The notes under the pieces were generated by a model. The model was not told the DNA's origin. It did not search any database and saw only the letters and a program-made list of their open reading frames with translations. Source: JABDMH01 sp965222645 (GTDB lineage: Bacteria; Bacteroidota; Bacteroidia; Chitinophagales; Saprospiraceae). From it: a DNA stretch of 64,000 nucleotides. The position numbers and the translations under genes were made by a program. Where the stretch lies: assembly GCA_965222645.1 (NCBI GenBank), contig OZ244968.1, forward strand, positions 1,674,001 through 1,738,000, read 5' to 3'. Shown one piece after another: positions 8,885-18,198 of this stretch. Each line of letters opens with the position of its first letter. Position 1 is the first letter of the stretch.

Positions 8885-9955
8885 GGTGCAATTATCCGTT
8901 TGAACGGTTATATCGGCTCATCAGTTATTTAGTCGGTTTTCAACAGCTCATAAGGTACTTGACAGTTTTAAGTCGGCTCCCTACCATCGGTGACATTATC
9001 CGTTTGAACGGTTATATCGGTTATGTCCGTTTCCAACAATTTTAGGGATTCTAGGCAGCTCTAATCCAGCCCTGACCTCCGGAAGCATTATCCGTTTGAA
9101 CGGTTATATGGGCTCATCAGTTATGTAGTCGGTTTTCAACAGCTCATAAGGTACCCGACAGTTTTAAGTCGCTCCTTATCATTGGTGACATTATCCGTTT
9201 GAACGGTTATAACGGTTAGAACGGTTACGCCAACCAAGAGAATCTCCTATCCAAAAACTAAAACTTGAAAGGGCTCCCACCCCTGTGGAAACATCCGAAA
9301 ACAATTTCAAATATCAATAACTATCAGGCAATAACACAACGACGTCACCGGAAGCATTATCCGTTAGAACGGTTATATCGGTTATATCGGTTATGTCCGT
9401 TTCCAACAATTTTAGGGATTCTAGGCAGCTCTAATCCAGCCCTGACCTCCGGAAGCATTATCCGTTTGAACGGTTATATGGGCTCATCAGTTATGTAGTC
9501 GGTTTTCAACAGCTCATAAGGTACCCAACAGTTTTAAGTTGCTCCTTATCATCGGTGACATTATCCGTTTGAACGGTTAGAACGGTTACACCAACCAAGA
9601 GAATCCCCTATCCAAAAACTAAAACTTGAAAGGGCTCCCACCCCTTTGGAAACATCCGAAAACAATTTCAAATATCAATAACTATCAGGCAATAACACAA
9701 CGGCGTCACAGGAAGCATTATCCGTTAGTACGGTTATATCGGTTATGTCCGTTTCCAACAATTTTAGGGATTCTAGGCAGCTCTAATCCAGCCCTGACCT
9801 CCGGAAGCATTATCCGTTTGAACGGTTATATGGGCTCATCAGTTATGTAGTCGGTTTTCAACAGCTCATAAGGTACCCAACAGTTTTAAGTTGCTCCTTA
9901 TCATCGGTGACATTATCCGTTTGAACGGTTAGAACGGTTAGAACGGTTACTACAG
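8885..9955 (+). repeat. Long tandem repeat array with nested 9-bp repeats
   Basis: About 1.07 kb of near-identical repeats. The block beginning GGAAGCATTATCCGTTTGAA starts at 9081, 9451 and 9803, giving full units of 370 and 352 bp plus a partial third and a diverged leading copy (8887-9080). Each unit holds two or three copies of ATTATCCGTTTGAACGG, which contains the inverted repeat CCGTT-TG-AACGG. Units differ in the number of 9-bp steps (GGTTATATC or GGTTAGAAC), which accounts for the 18-bp length difference. Short open frames inside are repeat artefacts. There are no coding signs, and no transposase or cas gene is nearby. Confidence 0.9.
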
Positions 9956-10115
9956 TTTCAATCCCCTGCCAAAATCTAAATGCGCCCTGCTGACTTGCAA
10001 CCATTTCCAAAGACTTCACCAACTATTCAAACAAACCAATCGACTATCCCAATTTTTAACTAACTTCATTTATTCAGCGACTTAAACAAAACTCAGTACC
10101 TAACAACACGATGCC

Positions 10116-10496
10116 ATGACCAAAATCAGAACCCACATACACTGCTCGATCTGTGGAAAAAAACTTACTGGACGAACCGACAAAAAGTTTTGTGATTATG
10201 TTTGTAAAAATGAATATCACAGAAAAAGAAAAGCCGAACACCTCCCCTTCTCTGCCCCCATCGATCAAATATTACACCGTAATTGGGTAATTCTAAAAGA
10301 GTATTCTGATCAAATTGGAAAGAAGAAATTTTTTATCTCTAAAGCGGATCTGAGTAAATCAGGGTTCAACACCACCTATTACACTACAACGCGAAAAAAC
10401 AAACACGGTAAAATCTACCACTACATTTACAACTTTGGTTGGATGGATTTCAGTGAACAACAATTGATGATTGTGCATCTGATTAAATCCAAATAA
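10116..10496 (+). CDS. Small zinc-ribbon protein of unknown function
   Basis: 126 residues. The N-terminus has a four-cysteine zinc ribbon, CSICGKKLTG(R)TDKKFCDYVC (Cys 11, 14, 28, 32 by eye), followed by KNEYHRKRKAE; this resembles the DUF2116-type Zn-ribbon of small Bacteroidota proteins. The C-terminal half (about 50-126) has no motif I know; it is Lys/Tyr/aromatic rich (TTYYTTTRKNKHGKIYHYIYNFGW) and could bind nucleic acid, which is inference. The gene sits just after the long repeat array, whose other side carries a decayed copy of this gene's 3' end. Convergent with galK. Confidence 0.75.
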   Translation: MTKIRTHIHCSICGKKLTGRTDKKFCDYVCKNEYHRKRKAEHLPFSAPIDQILHRNWVILKEYSDQIGKKKFFISKADLSKSGFNTTYYTTTRKNKHGKIYHYIYNFGWMDFSEQQLMIVHLIKSK

Positions 10497-10610
10497 AATT
10501 CATTTAATTCACCAATCTACAATTGTCTATGGGTCAGAAAAAAAGTAGATCTTCGAATGGAGATCCAACACTCCAGATCAAAGTAACCCGAAAAATCAGC
10601 GACATGGCTT

Positions 10611-11774
10611 CTACCCACCCTCCAGAACGCGCACTCCTTCTCCTCCCTCTACCTTATAGCACTCCGGATCGATGCCAAATTTCTCCAGATAAGCACCCCT
10701 AATTTCTCCTTCAAATCGATCTAGATAATCATCTTTCACTAAATTGATACTGCATCCACCAAAACCTCCACCCATCATTCGTGCTCCAAGGATGTAATCC
10801 TTTTCTCTCGTGTAATCAACCAAAAAATCCAGCTCCTTACAACTCACCTCATATTTGCTACTGAGATCAACGTGTGATTCGTAAAGCAATTCTCCCAAGA
10901 CATTCAACTTTTGTTCTCCCAATGCCTCCACTACTTTGTGAACACGAGAAATTTCACCAATTATGTGGTGTGCTCTTTTTTGCATCCCAATGTCTAATTC
11001 GACACATTTGTTTATTTGTGATTCACCCACATCCCGCCAACTCTTTACGCCAAATTCTTTCTTTAGTGCAACAAGTGCTCTCTCACTGGTTTTTCGCCTC
11101 ACATTATATTGCGACTCTGCCAAAGAATGACTTACACCAGAATTACATAGCACAAAAGAATAATCTTCCAAATGAAGGGAAACATATTCGTGATCTACTT
11201 TGTCACAGTCGAGTAAAATCGCATTACCTATTTTACCAAAAACACTTGCATATTGATCCATGACTCCGCATTGCACCCCTACATAGTCATGCTCCACCTT
11301 TTGACAATGAAGCACCAATTCTCTTTTTGACATGTCAATATTCCAGAGACTTGCCAGGCAATGGGCAGTTGAAGCTTCCAATGCAGCAGATGAACTGAGA
11401 CCTGCGCCTGGAGGAATGTCACCAGCAAAAGCAAGATCAACCCCACTAATGGGTAAACCATTTCTCTGCCAAAGATCCAACGATCCGACGATATAATCTA
11501 CCCAGCTCCCCAAACGCCCCTTTTCCGTCCCGATTCTATACTCGAATTCCTCTCTGAGATCTACGGCAAAGAATCGACACACGGACGGTGTGTCATTTGC
11601 AGCTGCAACACATACAATGCTTTTATCAATCGCCATGGGCAGAACCCAGCCATTATTGTAATCAATGTGCTCACCAATAATATTTATGCGACCCGGTGCT
11701 GCCGTCCATGTGCACTTAGTCCAGCCCCGGTTTCTCACAAAGGCCTCCAAACGCTCCTTGGGTAATTTCTTCAT
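10611..11774 (-). CDS. galK: Galactokinase
   Basis: 387 residues, the standard galactokinase length. It phosphorylates alpha-D-galactose to galactose-1-phosphate with ATP (Leloir pathway, cytoplasm). Seen: the galactokinase signature GRINIIGEHIDYNNG (28-42), the GHMP ATP-binding motif PPGAGLSSSA (121-130), the catalytic Asp in CGVMDQ (Asp173), and the C-terminal GHMP motif GARMMGGGFGGC. The start is the ATG at 11774. No galT, galE or sugar transporter is nearby, so it stands alone, divergent from moaD with a ~100-bp gap. Confidence 0.96.
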   Translation of the reverse strand: MKKLPKERLEAFVRNRGWTKCTWTAAPGRINIIGEHIDYNNGWVLPMAIDKSIVCVAAANDTPSVCRFFAVDLREEFEYRIGTEKGRLGSWVDYIVGSLDLWQRNGLPISGVDLAFAGDIPPGAGLSSSAALEASTAHCLASLWNIDMSKRELVLHCQKVEHDYVGVQCGVMDQYASVFGKIGNAILLDCDKVDHEYVSLHLEDYSFVLCNSGVSHSLAESQYNVRRKTSERALVALKKEFGVKSWRDVGESQINKCVELDIGMQKRAHHIIGEISRVHKVVEALGEQKLNVLGELLYESHVDLSSKYEVSCKELDFLVDYTREKDYILGARMMGGGFGGCSINLVKDDYLDRFEGEIRGAYLEKFGIDPECYKVEGGEGVRVLEGG

Positions 11775-11873
11775 CCCAACTGCAGTTCATTGCTTTTGGC
11801 ATAAACTTACTTCAATTCATTCGTCCAGTCTCCATTCTATTCAGAAATCTAAGAATTGTCTAATTTTGAATTG

Positions 11874-12116
11874 ATGAAAATTAAGATTTTGGCGTTCGGT
11901 ATTGCAAAGGAGATCTTAAATAGTAGGGAGCTGGAGCTCGAAGTCCCTACTGGGAGCTCCATTGGTGGGATTAAGGATCTTCTGATTGACCGGTATCCTG
12001 ATTTTTCAGAGCTTAGATCTCTTTCATTAGCGCTAAATGAAGAATATGCAAGTGATCATGATGTCGTCGAAGATGGTGACAAAGTCGTTGTGATCCCCCC
12101 AGTCAGTGGTGGATAG
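11874..12116 (+). CDS. moaD: Molybdopterin synthase sulfur carrier subunit MoaD
   Basis: 80 residues from ATG 11874 (a TTG six codons upstream is less likely). Ubiquitin-like MoaD fold: it starts KIKILAFGIAKEI and ends VEDGDKVVVIPPVSGG, with the C-terminal Gly-Gly that is adenylated and thiocarboxylated to carry sulfur for molybdopterin. The length is typical. It is followed 29 bp later by moaE, so the two synthase subunits form a small operon. No moaA, moaC, mobA or molybdoenzyme gene is seen in the window. Confidence 0.92.
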   Translation: MKIKILAFGIAKEILNSRELELEVPTGSSIGGIKDLLIDRYPDFSELRSLSLALNEEYASDHDVVEDGDKVVVIPPVSGG

Positions 12117-12145
12117 ATCCTGAACCTTTAAAGACAATAAATGCC

Positions 12146-12580
12146 GTGAGTGCAACCCAGTCGAATATTGATATCCAGTTGAATACAAAACCTCTGTCAA
12201 TTACTACCTGTTATGATTTTGTCGCCGGTCCCGGTTGCGGGGGTATAGATCTATTCGTGGGGACAGTACGCAATGAGACAAAAGGCAATCTTGTTTCCGC
12301 ACTCAATTTTGAAGCCTACGAGCCTATGGCTAAAAAAGAATTAATAAAGATTTGCAATCTAATATTTGATAAGTGGCCTGTCAAGAAGGTGGCAATCCAT
12401 CACAGATTAGGGCAACTGGGCATTGGAGACATCGCAGTGATCATCGCAATCTCAGCTGCACATCGAGATGCGGCATTTAATGCATGTCGATATGCCATTG
12501 ACACGTTAAAAAAAACAGTGCCAATTTGGAAAAAGGAAATATTTGCAGATGGCGAAGTCTGGGTAGCTGCACACCCATGA
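12146..12580 (+). CDS. moaE: Molybdopterin synthase catalytic subunit MoaE
   Basis: 144 residues from a GTG start (an ATG at 12141 is out of frame and hits a stop). It converts precursor Z (cPMP) to molybdopterin with two sulfurs from MoaD. Family blocks: FVGTVRNETKG (37-47, with the conserved Arg), NFEAYEPMAKKEL (54-66), HRLGQLGIGDIAV (86-98), AHRDAAFNACRYAID, and the active-site LKKTVPIWKKE (121-131) with the catalytic lysines. It forms an operon with moaD. Confidence 0.93.
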   Translation: MSATQSNIDIQLNTKPLSITTCYDFVAGPGCGGIDLFVGTVRNETKGNLVSALNFEAYEPMAKKELIKICNLIFDKWPVKKVAIHHRLGQLGIGDIAVIIAISAAHRDAAFNACRYAIDTLKKTVPIWKKEIFADGEVWVAAHP

Positions 12581-12716
12581 GAAAAAAAGATATAGATTCG
12601 CACCCAGCCTGTCTCAAAAGATGAAATGGTGACTGGGGTCCGGTATCAGGTATCCGGTTGTTTATTCGTTTATTGTTTTAATTGTTATCTAATGGCGAAA
12701 ATCTTCATGCCGGCTG

Positions 12717-12766
12717 GTTTGGTCATAGGCGAATTTATATTCGCCGGATACAGGTACAGACCAAAC
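12717..12766 (+). repeat. Nested double hairpin, member of the dispersed repeat family
   Basis: The 446-bp gap 12581-13026 contains one clear structure. An outer stem GTTTGGTC (12717-12724) pairs with GACCAAAC (12759-12766), and inside it GGCGAAT-TTAT-ATTCGCC (12728-12745) forms the same 7-bp stem as the array at 0.6-1.0 kb, with a changed loop. The following GAGGACTCCGACCCCGAACAAGG also recalls that array. Open frames of 71-88 codons across this gap are low-complexity repeat readings, not genes. I see nothing else here. Confidence 0.65.
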
Positions 12767-13026
12767 GTGAGGACTCCGACCCCGAACAAGGAATTTATCC
12801 CGACGGATATCTTTCAGAAAATGGCACCAAACATCACATAAGAATAGTCAGACCTGATTTGACCTCAAGCTCGAGCATTCTACAGTTGGAAATAGACACA
12901 AGTATAGAATATTCGATACGTACACTCACTAGCGGAGATGTGAGATAACCCGACTATCATCCGATCTCTCCAATATAGTAAGGGCTTTTACACTTCAGAT
13001 AGATCTTTGCCTATTTTTGACCACCC

Positions 13027-14043
13027 ATGTCAAACAAAGTCAGAATATTATTCTTCGCTGATAGTCACCTAGGATATGATCAGCCTGTCTCCTCACGATC
13101 GAAAAGAGTGAGACGGGGACCCGATTTCTTTCGAAATTTCGAAAGTATCTTAGAATATGCTCAAAAGCAAAAAGTTGATCTCGTAATACATGGTGGTGAC
13201 TTATTTGACAGACCAAATGTACATACCAGAATCGTCAACCGAACCTATGACCTTATTTTTAATTTTGTTGATTCAGGAATTCCCCTTTTTCTTGTCCCGG
13301 GAAATCACGATCGATCCACCCTACCCGCATCACTGTTTCTATCTCACCCAAATTTGCACATTTACTTTGAGGCTGATGTAAAGAGCTTTATTTTTAATGA
13401 TATAAGGTTTAACATGGCCGGTTTCCCTTTTGTCAGAAATATTGGACTAGATATAAACGATATTCAATCTCGACTTCTGAAGTCTTTACCGAAAGAGGGA
13501 ATAAATTTACTTCTTATGCATCAGGCAGTAGAGGGAGCAGTCGTTGGTCCTTCTGATTATATATTTAGAGCAGGACGACAGGTTCTCAGATTAGATGATT
13601 TATCGGATCAGTTTATAGCATATCTCTCGGGCCATATTCATCCTCATCAAATACTCTGGACCAGAGAATCCAAACCAAAGCCTTTTATCTATCCGGGTTC
13701 CATTGAACGAACATCATTTGCAGAAAGAGGGGAGACCAAAGGCTTTCTCCTGCTCGAATTTTCTCAGGATAAAACGCTGGACATCTCCTTTCGAGCCTTG
13801 CCCACCCGTCCCATGCATATTGTGGATTTGGGCGAAACCGAGGATGCACTTGGGGAGTTTCTGAATGACTTGGTCACAAAAAAATATGAGTCAAATTCGG
13901 TAATTAGATTGCTTTCTCCTACAAAGACTCTTTCGGAGAAAATTTCGACGGCTATTAAGGGCAAAATGCCTGCAAATGTTATTCTGGAAATTTCGCATCA
14001 GTGGTTAGGGGAAGTTATGAGAGGCCGGAATAAGGACTCATGA
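13027..14043 (+). CDS. SbcD/YhaO-like metallophosphoesterase
   Basis: 338 residues with all calcineurin-like phosphoesterase motifs: FADSHLG (Asp12, His14), HGGDLFD (about 55-61), PGNHD (91-95), a His in LLLMHQA, and SGHIHPHQ. The overall plan (nuclease domain plus a short cap ending in a beta region, FIYPGSIERTSFAERGETKGF) matches DNA repair exonucleases of the SbcD/Mre11/YhaO group. No SbcC/YhaN-like ATPase gene is adjacent, which is unusual for a functional SbcCD pair, so it may act alone. Cytoplasmic. Confidence 0.85.
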   Translation: MSNKVRILFFADSHLGYDQPVSSRSKRVRRGPDFFRNFESILEYAQKQKVDLVIHGGDLFDRPNVHTRIVNRTYDLIFNFVDSGIPLFLVPGNHDRSTLPASLFLSHPNLHIYFEADVKSFIFNDIRFNMAGFPFVRNIGLDINDIQSRLLKSLPKEGINLLLMHQAVEGAVVGPSDYIFRAGRQVLRLDDLSDQFIAYLSGHIHPHQILWTRESKPKPFIYPGSIERTSFAERGETKGFLLLEFSQDKTLDISFRALPTRPMHIVDLGETEDALGEFLNDLVTKKYESNSVIRLLSPTKTLSEKISTAIKGKMPANVILEISHQWLGEVMRGRNKDS

Positions 14044-14165
14044 GATAAATTTGGTGCGATATTTGCTATTTTTTATAATTGAAGCACGGACACATCTCGC
14101 CTTTATTTTCAAATACAAGATAACCGTAAGAAAAACGCGTATTTTCGCATTGGGTTAATTTTTGT

Positions 14166-14203
14166 CTGAGAATTCACTTTTCTTCAGGAGTTATAATTCT
14201 CAG
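14166..14203. promoter_or_regulatory. Inverted repeat upstream of the T9SS gene
   Basis: CTGAGAATT (14166-14174) and AATTCTCAG (14195-14203) form a perfect 9-bp inverted repeat with a 20-base loop, ending 21 bp before the start codon at 14225. It could be an operator or a leader hairpin affecting expression of that gene. No uridine tract follows, so a terminator is less likely. Confidence 0.4.
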
Positions 14204-14224
14204 TAATATGTAGATATTTGAAAA

Positions 14225-14863
14225 ATGTGTGTTAAATCTCTTGCTACCATTTTATTTTGCCTATCAGCATTTATTGCAAATGCTCATGTTTCACTGGATA
14301 CTAAATTTCGAGACACGACTTTTACTCCGGGCGAGCACGTACTCATCAAATGGTCTCTTCTAGTCGAACATGATGGTATCGATTGGGATCTATATTATTC
14401 ACAAGATGCTGGTGATACCTGGGCCGTCCTGGAGGAGGGGATGCCTCTTCATCAATTTGAATTTGACTGGGTAATACCCGAAATCGAATCTGACAAAATG
14501 ATGATCCAAATCGTACAGGATAACCAAAGTGAAGATTATTCTGAGTCCTCAGATCAATTCACAATCAGTTCGCAAGTTACTTCTGTTTCCGGTTTCGAAC
14601 CTCAACATTTCAGGGCTCGTTTTTTTCCCAATCCTGTAATTACTCACGGCAGGCTGCAACTTAATTTGAAGCATGCTGGAATTGTCATCGGAGAAATCTA
14701 TAGTGCAGTGGGTGAAAGAATCGAAACGATCATAAATCAAAATCTTCCTCAGGGCCAGCATGTTTTAAACTGGCAACCTGGAGACCTTCCAAGGGGCAAC
14801 TACTTTGTACGTGTACGAATGGAGAAACAAGATACAAGTATTCCCTTCATGATCGCCAATTGA
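14225..14863 (+). CDS. Secreted T9SS protein with N-terminal His domain
   Basis: 212 residues. The signal peptide (1-20) should be cut after ANA, leaving His at the mature N-terminus (HVSLDTKFRD). The first domain (about 21-118) is a beta-sandwich with FTPGEHVLIKWSL, EHDGIDWDLYYS and DAGDTWAVLEEG. I recall similar His-starting domains in secreted proteins of Bacteroidota and other environmental bacteria. The rest is a T9SS type A domain: FFPNPVITHGRLQLN to the C-terminus (about 135-212). An N-terminal His plus the internal EHDGIDWDL could bind copper, as in LPMO or CopC folds; this is inference. Confidence 0.8.
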   Translation: MCVKSLATILFCLSAFIANAHVSLDTKFRDTTFTPGEHVLIKWSLLVEHDGIDWDLYYSQDAGDTWAVLEEGMPLHQFEFDWVIPEIESDKMMIQIVQDNQSEDYSESSDQFTISSQVTSVSGFEPQHFRARFFPNPVITHGRLQLNLKHAGIVIGEIYSAVGERIETIINQNLPQGQHVLNWQPGDLPRGNYFVRVRMEKQDTSIPFMIAN

Positions 14864-14920
14864 TTACTTTTTGTTAATGGCAAAAAGACCTCCTGGTATA
14901 CGGAGAAAGGGCTACCGTCC

Positions 14921-16756
14921 CTATTCTACCGTAACGGATTTGGCAAGATTCCGTGGTTGGTCAACATTGCAACCCTTAAATACGCCGATGTGATAGGCCA
15001 GTAATTGCAACGGTATCACCGAAATCATAGCCGAAAAATGCGGGTCAGATTCCGGAATCTCAATGGTGTAATCCACCATATCTCTGACTGTAGTGTCACC
15101 GTGGTTTACTATCGCTATCACTTTGCCTTTTCTCGATTTCAGCTCCTGGATGTTAGAGACTACTTTTTCATATGCACTGTCACGTGTGGCAATAACCACA
15201 ATCGGCATGTCCTCATCCACCAAAGCCAGAGGTCCGTGTTTCATTTCTGCTGCTGGATAGCCCTCAGCATGGATGTAAGAAATCTCTTTTAGCTTTAAAG
15301 CTCCCTCCATGGCTACCGGATAGTGAATCCCACGACCCAGATATAAGAAGTTACTTGCATCTTTGAAACGATATGCTATCTCCTTAATCAGAGCTTCAGC
15401 CTCGAGGACTTCAGATACGAGTTCTGGTATTCGATCCAGCTCTCGTAATTTCCGGGCAAAGTCGGGCAGGGAGATCGTTCCGCGATATTTGGCAACAGTG
15501 AGTGCAATCATCGACAGAACCGTTAGCTGAGCAGTAAAAGCCTTGGTGCTTGCAACTCCAATTTCCGGACCTGCATGTGTATAGACTCCCGCATGAGTGG
15601 CCCTGGCTATCGAAGATGCAACCACATTACAAACTCCATAGACCGTCGCACCATAGTCTTTAGCCATCTCCAGGGCAACAAGTGTATCTGCAGTTTCCCC
15701 ACTCTGTGATATACCAATGACTACATCTCCGTCTCTGATCACAGGATTGCGGTACCTAAATTCGGAAGCGTATTCGACTTCCACCGGTATCCGGCAGATA
15801 TCCTCGATCAGATATTCTGCAACCATACCCGCATAATAGGATGTCCCACATGCGGTGATCAAGATACGCTCGGCATGATATAGTGGTTTGGCGTGATCAC
15901 GCAGACCCCCCAGTTTTAAATATTTCGTAGAAGCATCAAGCCTCCCTCGCATACAGTCTCTTACAGATCGAGGTTGTTCATATATCTCTTTCAGCATGTA
16001 GTGGGGATACCCGCCTTTCTCTATCTCCTCCAGCTGTAGGTCAAGCGTTTCAACATATGGAGTGAGCGGTACATTTTGCAGATTGAATAATCTGAGGCCA
16101 TCTCCACCGATTACTGCAATTTCCTCATCATTGAGGTAGACAACATCCTGGGTATGGTCGATGAAAGGAGTAGCATCTGAAGCGATGAAATACTCATTTG
16201 TACCAATTCCAACAACCAGGGGACTGCTTTTCCTCGCCGCAAAAAGTAAACCCGGGTGGTCTTTTGACACCAGGACCAACCCATAGGCCCCAGTGACTCG
16301 GCTCAAAGCAATCCTCATCGCTTCTTCAAGTGGTCCATCGTGGTTGTTATGGATATCCTCGATAAAGTTGATGAGCACTTCGGTATCTGTATCACTCGTA
16401 AAAGTGTATCCCTTTTGGCTGAGCTCTTCCTTTAGTACAAGGTAGTTTTCTATTATGCCGTTGTGTACAAGCGCCAGCTTTTCCGAATTAGAGAAATGTG
16501 GATGTGCATTGACATTATTTGGAGGACCATGGGTCGCCCATCTCGTGTGCCCTATGCCAAGGGAAGCATGCAGATTCTTATCGGCGACATGATCTACCAA
16601 GTCCTGCACTTTCCCAGCCTGCTTATAAATGTCGATTTCTCCGTTCACCAGCGCTATACCAGCACTGTCGTATCCCCTGTATTCTAATCTCTTAAGACCA
16701 TTGATGAGGATTGGATAGGCTCCAGATTTGCCTACATAGGCGACGATTCCGCACAT
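14921..16756 (-). CDS. glmS: Glutamine--fructose-6-phosphate aminotransferase (isomerizing)
   Basis: 611 residues from the ATG at 16756. The open frame extends 45 codons further up, but the start MCGIVAYVG is certain because Cys2 must be the N-terminal nucleophile of the glutaminase domain. Makes glucosamine-6-phosphate for peptidoglycan and LPS. Seen: GHTRWATHGPPNNVNAHPH and HNGIIENY in the glutaminase half, two SIS domains with SQSGETADT and STKAFTAQL, and the C-terminal PRNLAKSVTVE. Monocistronic; divergent from the serine hydrolase. Confidence 0.97.
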   Translation of the reverse strand: MCGIVAYVGKSGAYPILINGLKRLEYRGYDSAGIALVNGEIDIYKQAGKVQDLVDHVADKNLHASLGIGHTRWATHGPPNNVNAHPHFSNSEKLALVHNGIIENYLVLKEELSQKGYTFTSDTDTEVLINFIEDIHNNHDGPLEEAMRIALSRVTGAYGLVLVSKDHPGLLFAARKSSPLVVGIGTNEYFIASDATPFIDHTQDVVYLNDEEIAVIGGDGLRLFNLQNVPLTPYVETLDLQLEEIEKGGYPHYMLKEIYEQPRSVRDCMRGRLDASTKYLKLGGLRDHAKPLYHAERILITACGTSYYAGMVAEYLIEDICRIPVEVEYASEFRYRNPVIRDGDVVIGISQSGETADTLVALEMAKDYGATVYGVCNVVASSIARATHAGVYTHAGPEIGVASTKAFTAQLTVLSMIALTVAKYRGTISLPDFARKLRELDRIPELVSEVLEAEALIKEIAYRFKDASNFLYLGRGIHYPVAMEGALKLKEISYIHAEGYPAAEMKHGPLALVDEDMPIVVIATRDSAYEKVVSNIQELKSRKGKVIAIVNHGDTTVRDMVDYTIEIPESDPHFSAMISVIPLQLLAYHIGVFKGCNVDQPRNLAKSVTVE

Positions 16757-16907
16757 ACGTTGCTGCGTTTTGAGTTGTGAGTGACAAGGACTTAACAGGT
16801 TTAGTACATTCTGCTTTCGCCCTTTAACACTGCGAATTTGGCAGAAATTTGGGAAAATTCCTACTCTTTGCCATATATTGTTTCCAATCATTTGTACTGT
16901 AAAACCT

Positions 16908-18197
16908 ATGTTGTTTGCCTTGATCGCAATGACTTCGAGTGTATTGGGACTGTTTCCCAGCAGCTCCCCGGTGTTCCATAGTGTTCGATTGCGGTTTCAC
17001 AGTGATTCAATCCCAATAGATTATCGCACACTAGCCGATACTCTGGAAATTATTCTCAAAGAGGGGCTTGATAGCGCAGCATACCCAGGTGCACAGCTCC
17101 TTGTTGCCCATAAGGGAAAGACGGTAGTACACGCAACACATGGTTTTCATACCTATGAAAAAGCCCGTCCCGTGAAGGAAACTGACCTTTTCGATCTGGC
17201 TTCAATTACCAAAGTAACGACTGCAGTCCCGGCCTTAATGTACCTGGTTGATAAGAGACGGATCGATCTTGATCAGACTTTGTGCCAAACCTTCCCCAAA
17301 CTTTGTAAGTCCAATAAGAGAGATATCACCTTGCGTCAGGCACTTGCACATCACGGAAGACTATTACCGTATATAGTTTACTACCAAAAAGCTTTAAAAC
17401 GCAATGGCAAGTTTAAGCGTCGAACATTTAAACCTGTTGCATCCGAAAAGTACCCGGTACAGGTTGATCAAAACACCTACCTTTTTATTAATTATAAGAA
17501 GAAAATCGAAAAGGAAATTCGCAAATCTCGTCTAAATCCTGAGCGCGGGTACGTTTATTCTGGCTTAACATTCTTGCTTTACCCCGACTTGATAAAGGAA
17601 AAAACCGGCGAACCCTTAGACTCTTTTCTTTACAATCACTTTTTTTGGAAGCTCGGTGCCGGACGACTCACTTACCGCCCCATGGATCGATTTACACTGG
17701 AAGAAATAATACCAACCGAGGTAGATACCGTATTCCGTCATAAACTGGTACATGGATTTGTACATGATGAAGCCGCAGCCATGTTGCATGGTATTTCTTG
17801 CAATGCGGGACTTTTTGGCAATGCGACTGACTTGGGAAAATACTGCCAGATGTTGCTCAACGGTGGTGAATTTAATGACCATCGATTCTTGAGTGAAGAA
17901 GTAATTGAAGAATTCACTCGATATCAATTTCCGGAAGAGGGTAATCGCAGGGGATTGGGATTTGATAAACCCCCGCTGGAAGGTACAAGCTACATAGCTC
18001 CTTCGGCATCACCATCCAGCTACGGACATTCGGGTTTTACCGGCACATTCTTCTGGATTGATCCTGAATATGATTTTTTCATTATTTTACTGACGAATAG
18101 AGTACACCCCACAAGGGAAAATCGAAAACTTTATTCATTGAATATTCGACCTCGGTTACACCAGGCCGTATACAATTTTTTGGATAAAAACAAATAG
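16908..18197 (+). CDS. Serine beta-lactamase-fold hydrolase (class C type)
   Basis: 429 residues from ATG 16908 (a TTG 30 bp upstream is an alternative). A signal-like segment (about 1-22) precedes a beta-lactamase/transpeptidase-fold domain: PGAQLLVAHKGK, the Ser-x-x-Lys box in LASITKVTT, a Tyr box YVYSG, and the third box HSGFTGT. In Bacteroidota this domain is often fused behind a GH3 beta-N-acetylglucosaminidase; here it stands alone. It may act on peptidoglycan fragments or esters; substrate unknown. The next gene starts 1 bp after its stop, so they share an operon. Confidence 0.88.
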   Translation: MLFALIAMTSSVLGLFPSSSPVFHSVRLRFHSDSIPIDYRTLADTLEIILKEGLDSAAYPGAQLLVAHKGKTVVHATHGFHTYEKARPVKETDLFDLASITKVTTAVPALMYLVDKRRIDLDQTLCQTFPKLCKSNKRDITLRQALAHHGRLLPYIVYYQKALKRNGKFKRRTFKPVASEKYPVQVDQNTYLFINYKKKIEKEIRKSRLNPERGYVYSGLTFLLYPDLIKEKTGEPLDSFLYNHFFWKLGAGRLTYRPMDRFTLEEIIPTEVDTVFRHKLVHGFVHDEAAAMLHGISCNAGLFGNATDLGKYCQMLLNGGEFNDHRFLSEEVIEEFTRYQFPEEGNRRGLGFDKPPLEGTSYIAPSASPSSYGHSGFTGTFFWIDPEYDFFIILLTNRVHPTRENRKLYSLNIRPRLHQAVYNFLDKNK

Positions 18198-18198
18198 A

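Noticed and set aside
9265..9850. Two 74-77 codon frames in the long array
   Set aside because: Identical frames repeat only because the unit is duplicated, with no start signals and no conservation signs.
8885..9955. Array as a CRISPR or integron
   Set aside because: Units are 350-370 bp, not short repeats with unique spacers; no cas or integrase gene; the GTTAGAAC words do not form attC sites.
12626..12948. 71- and 88-codon plus-strand frames
   Set aside because: They run through the nested hairpin repeat and have no homology pattern.
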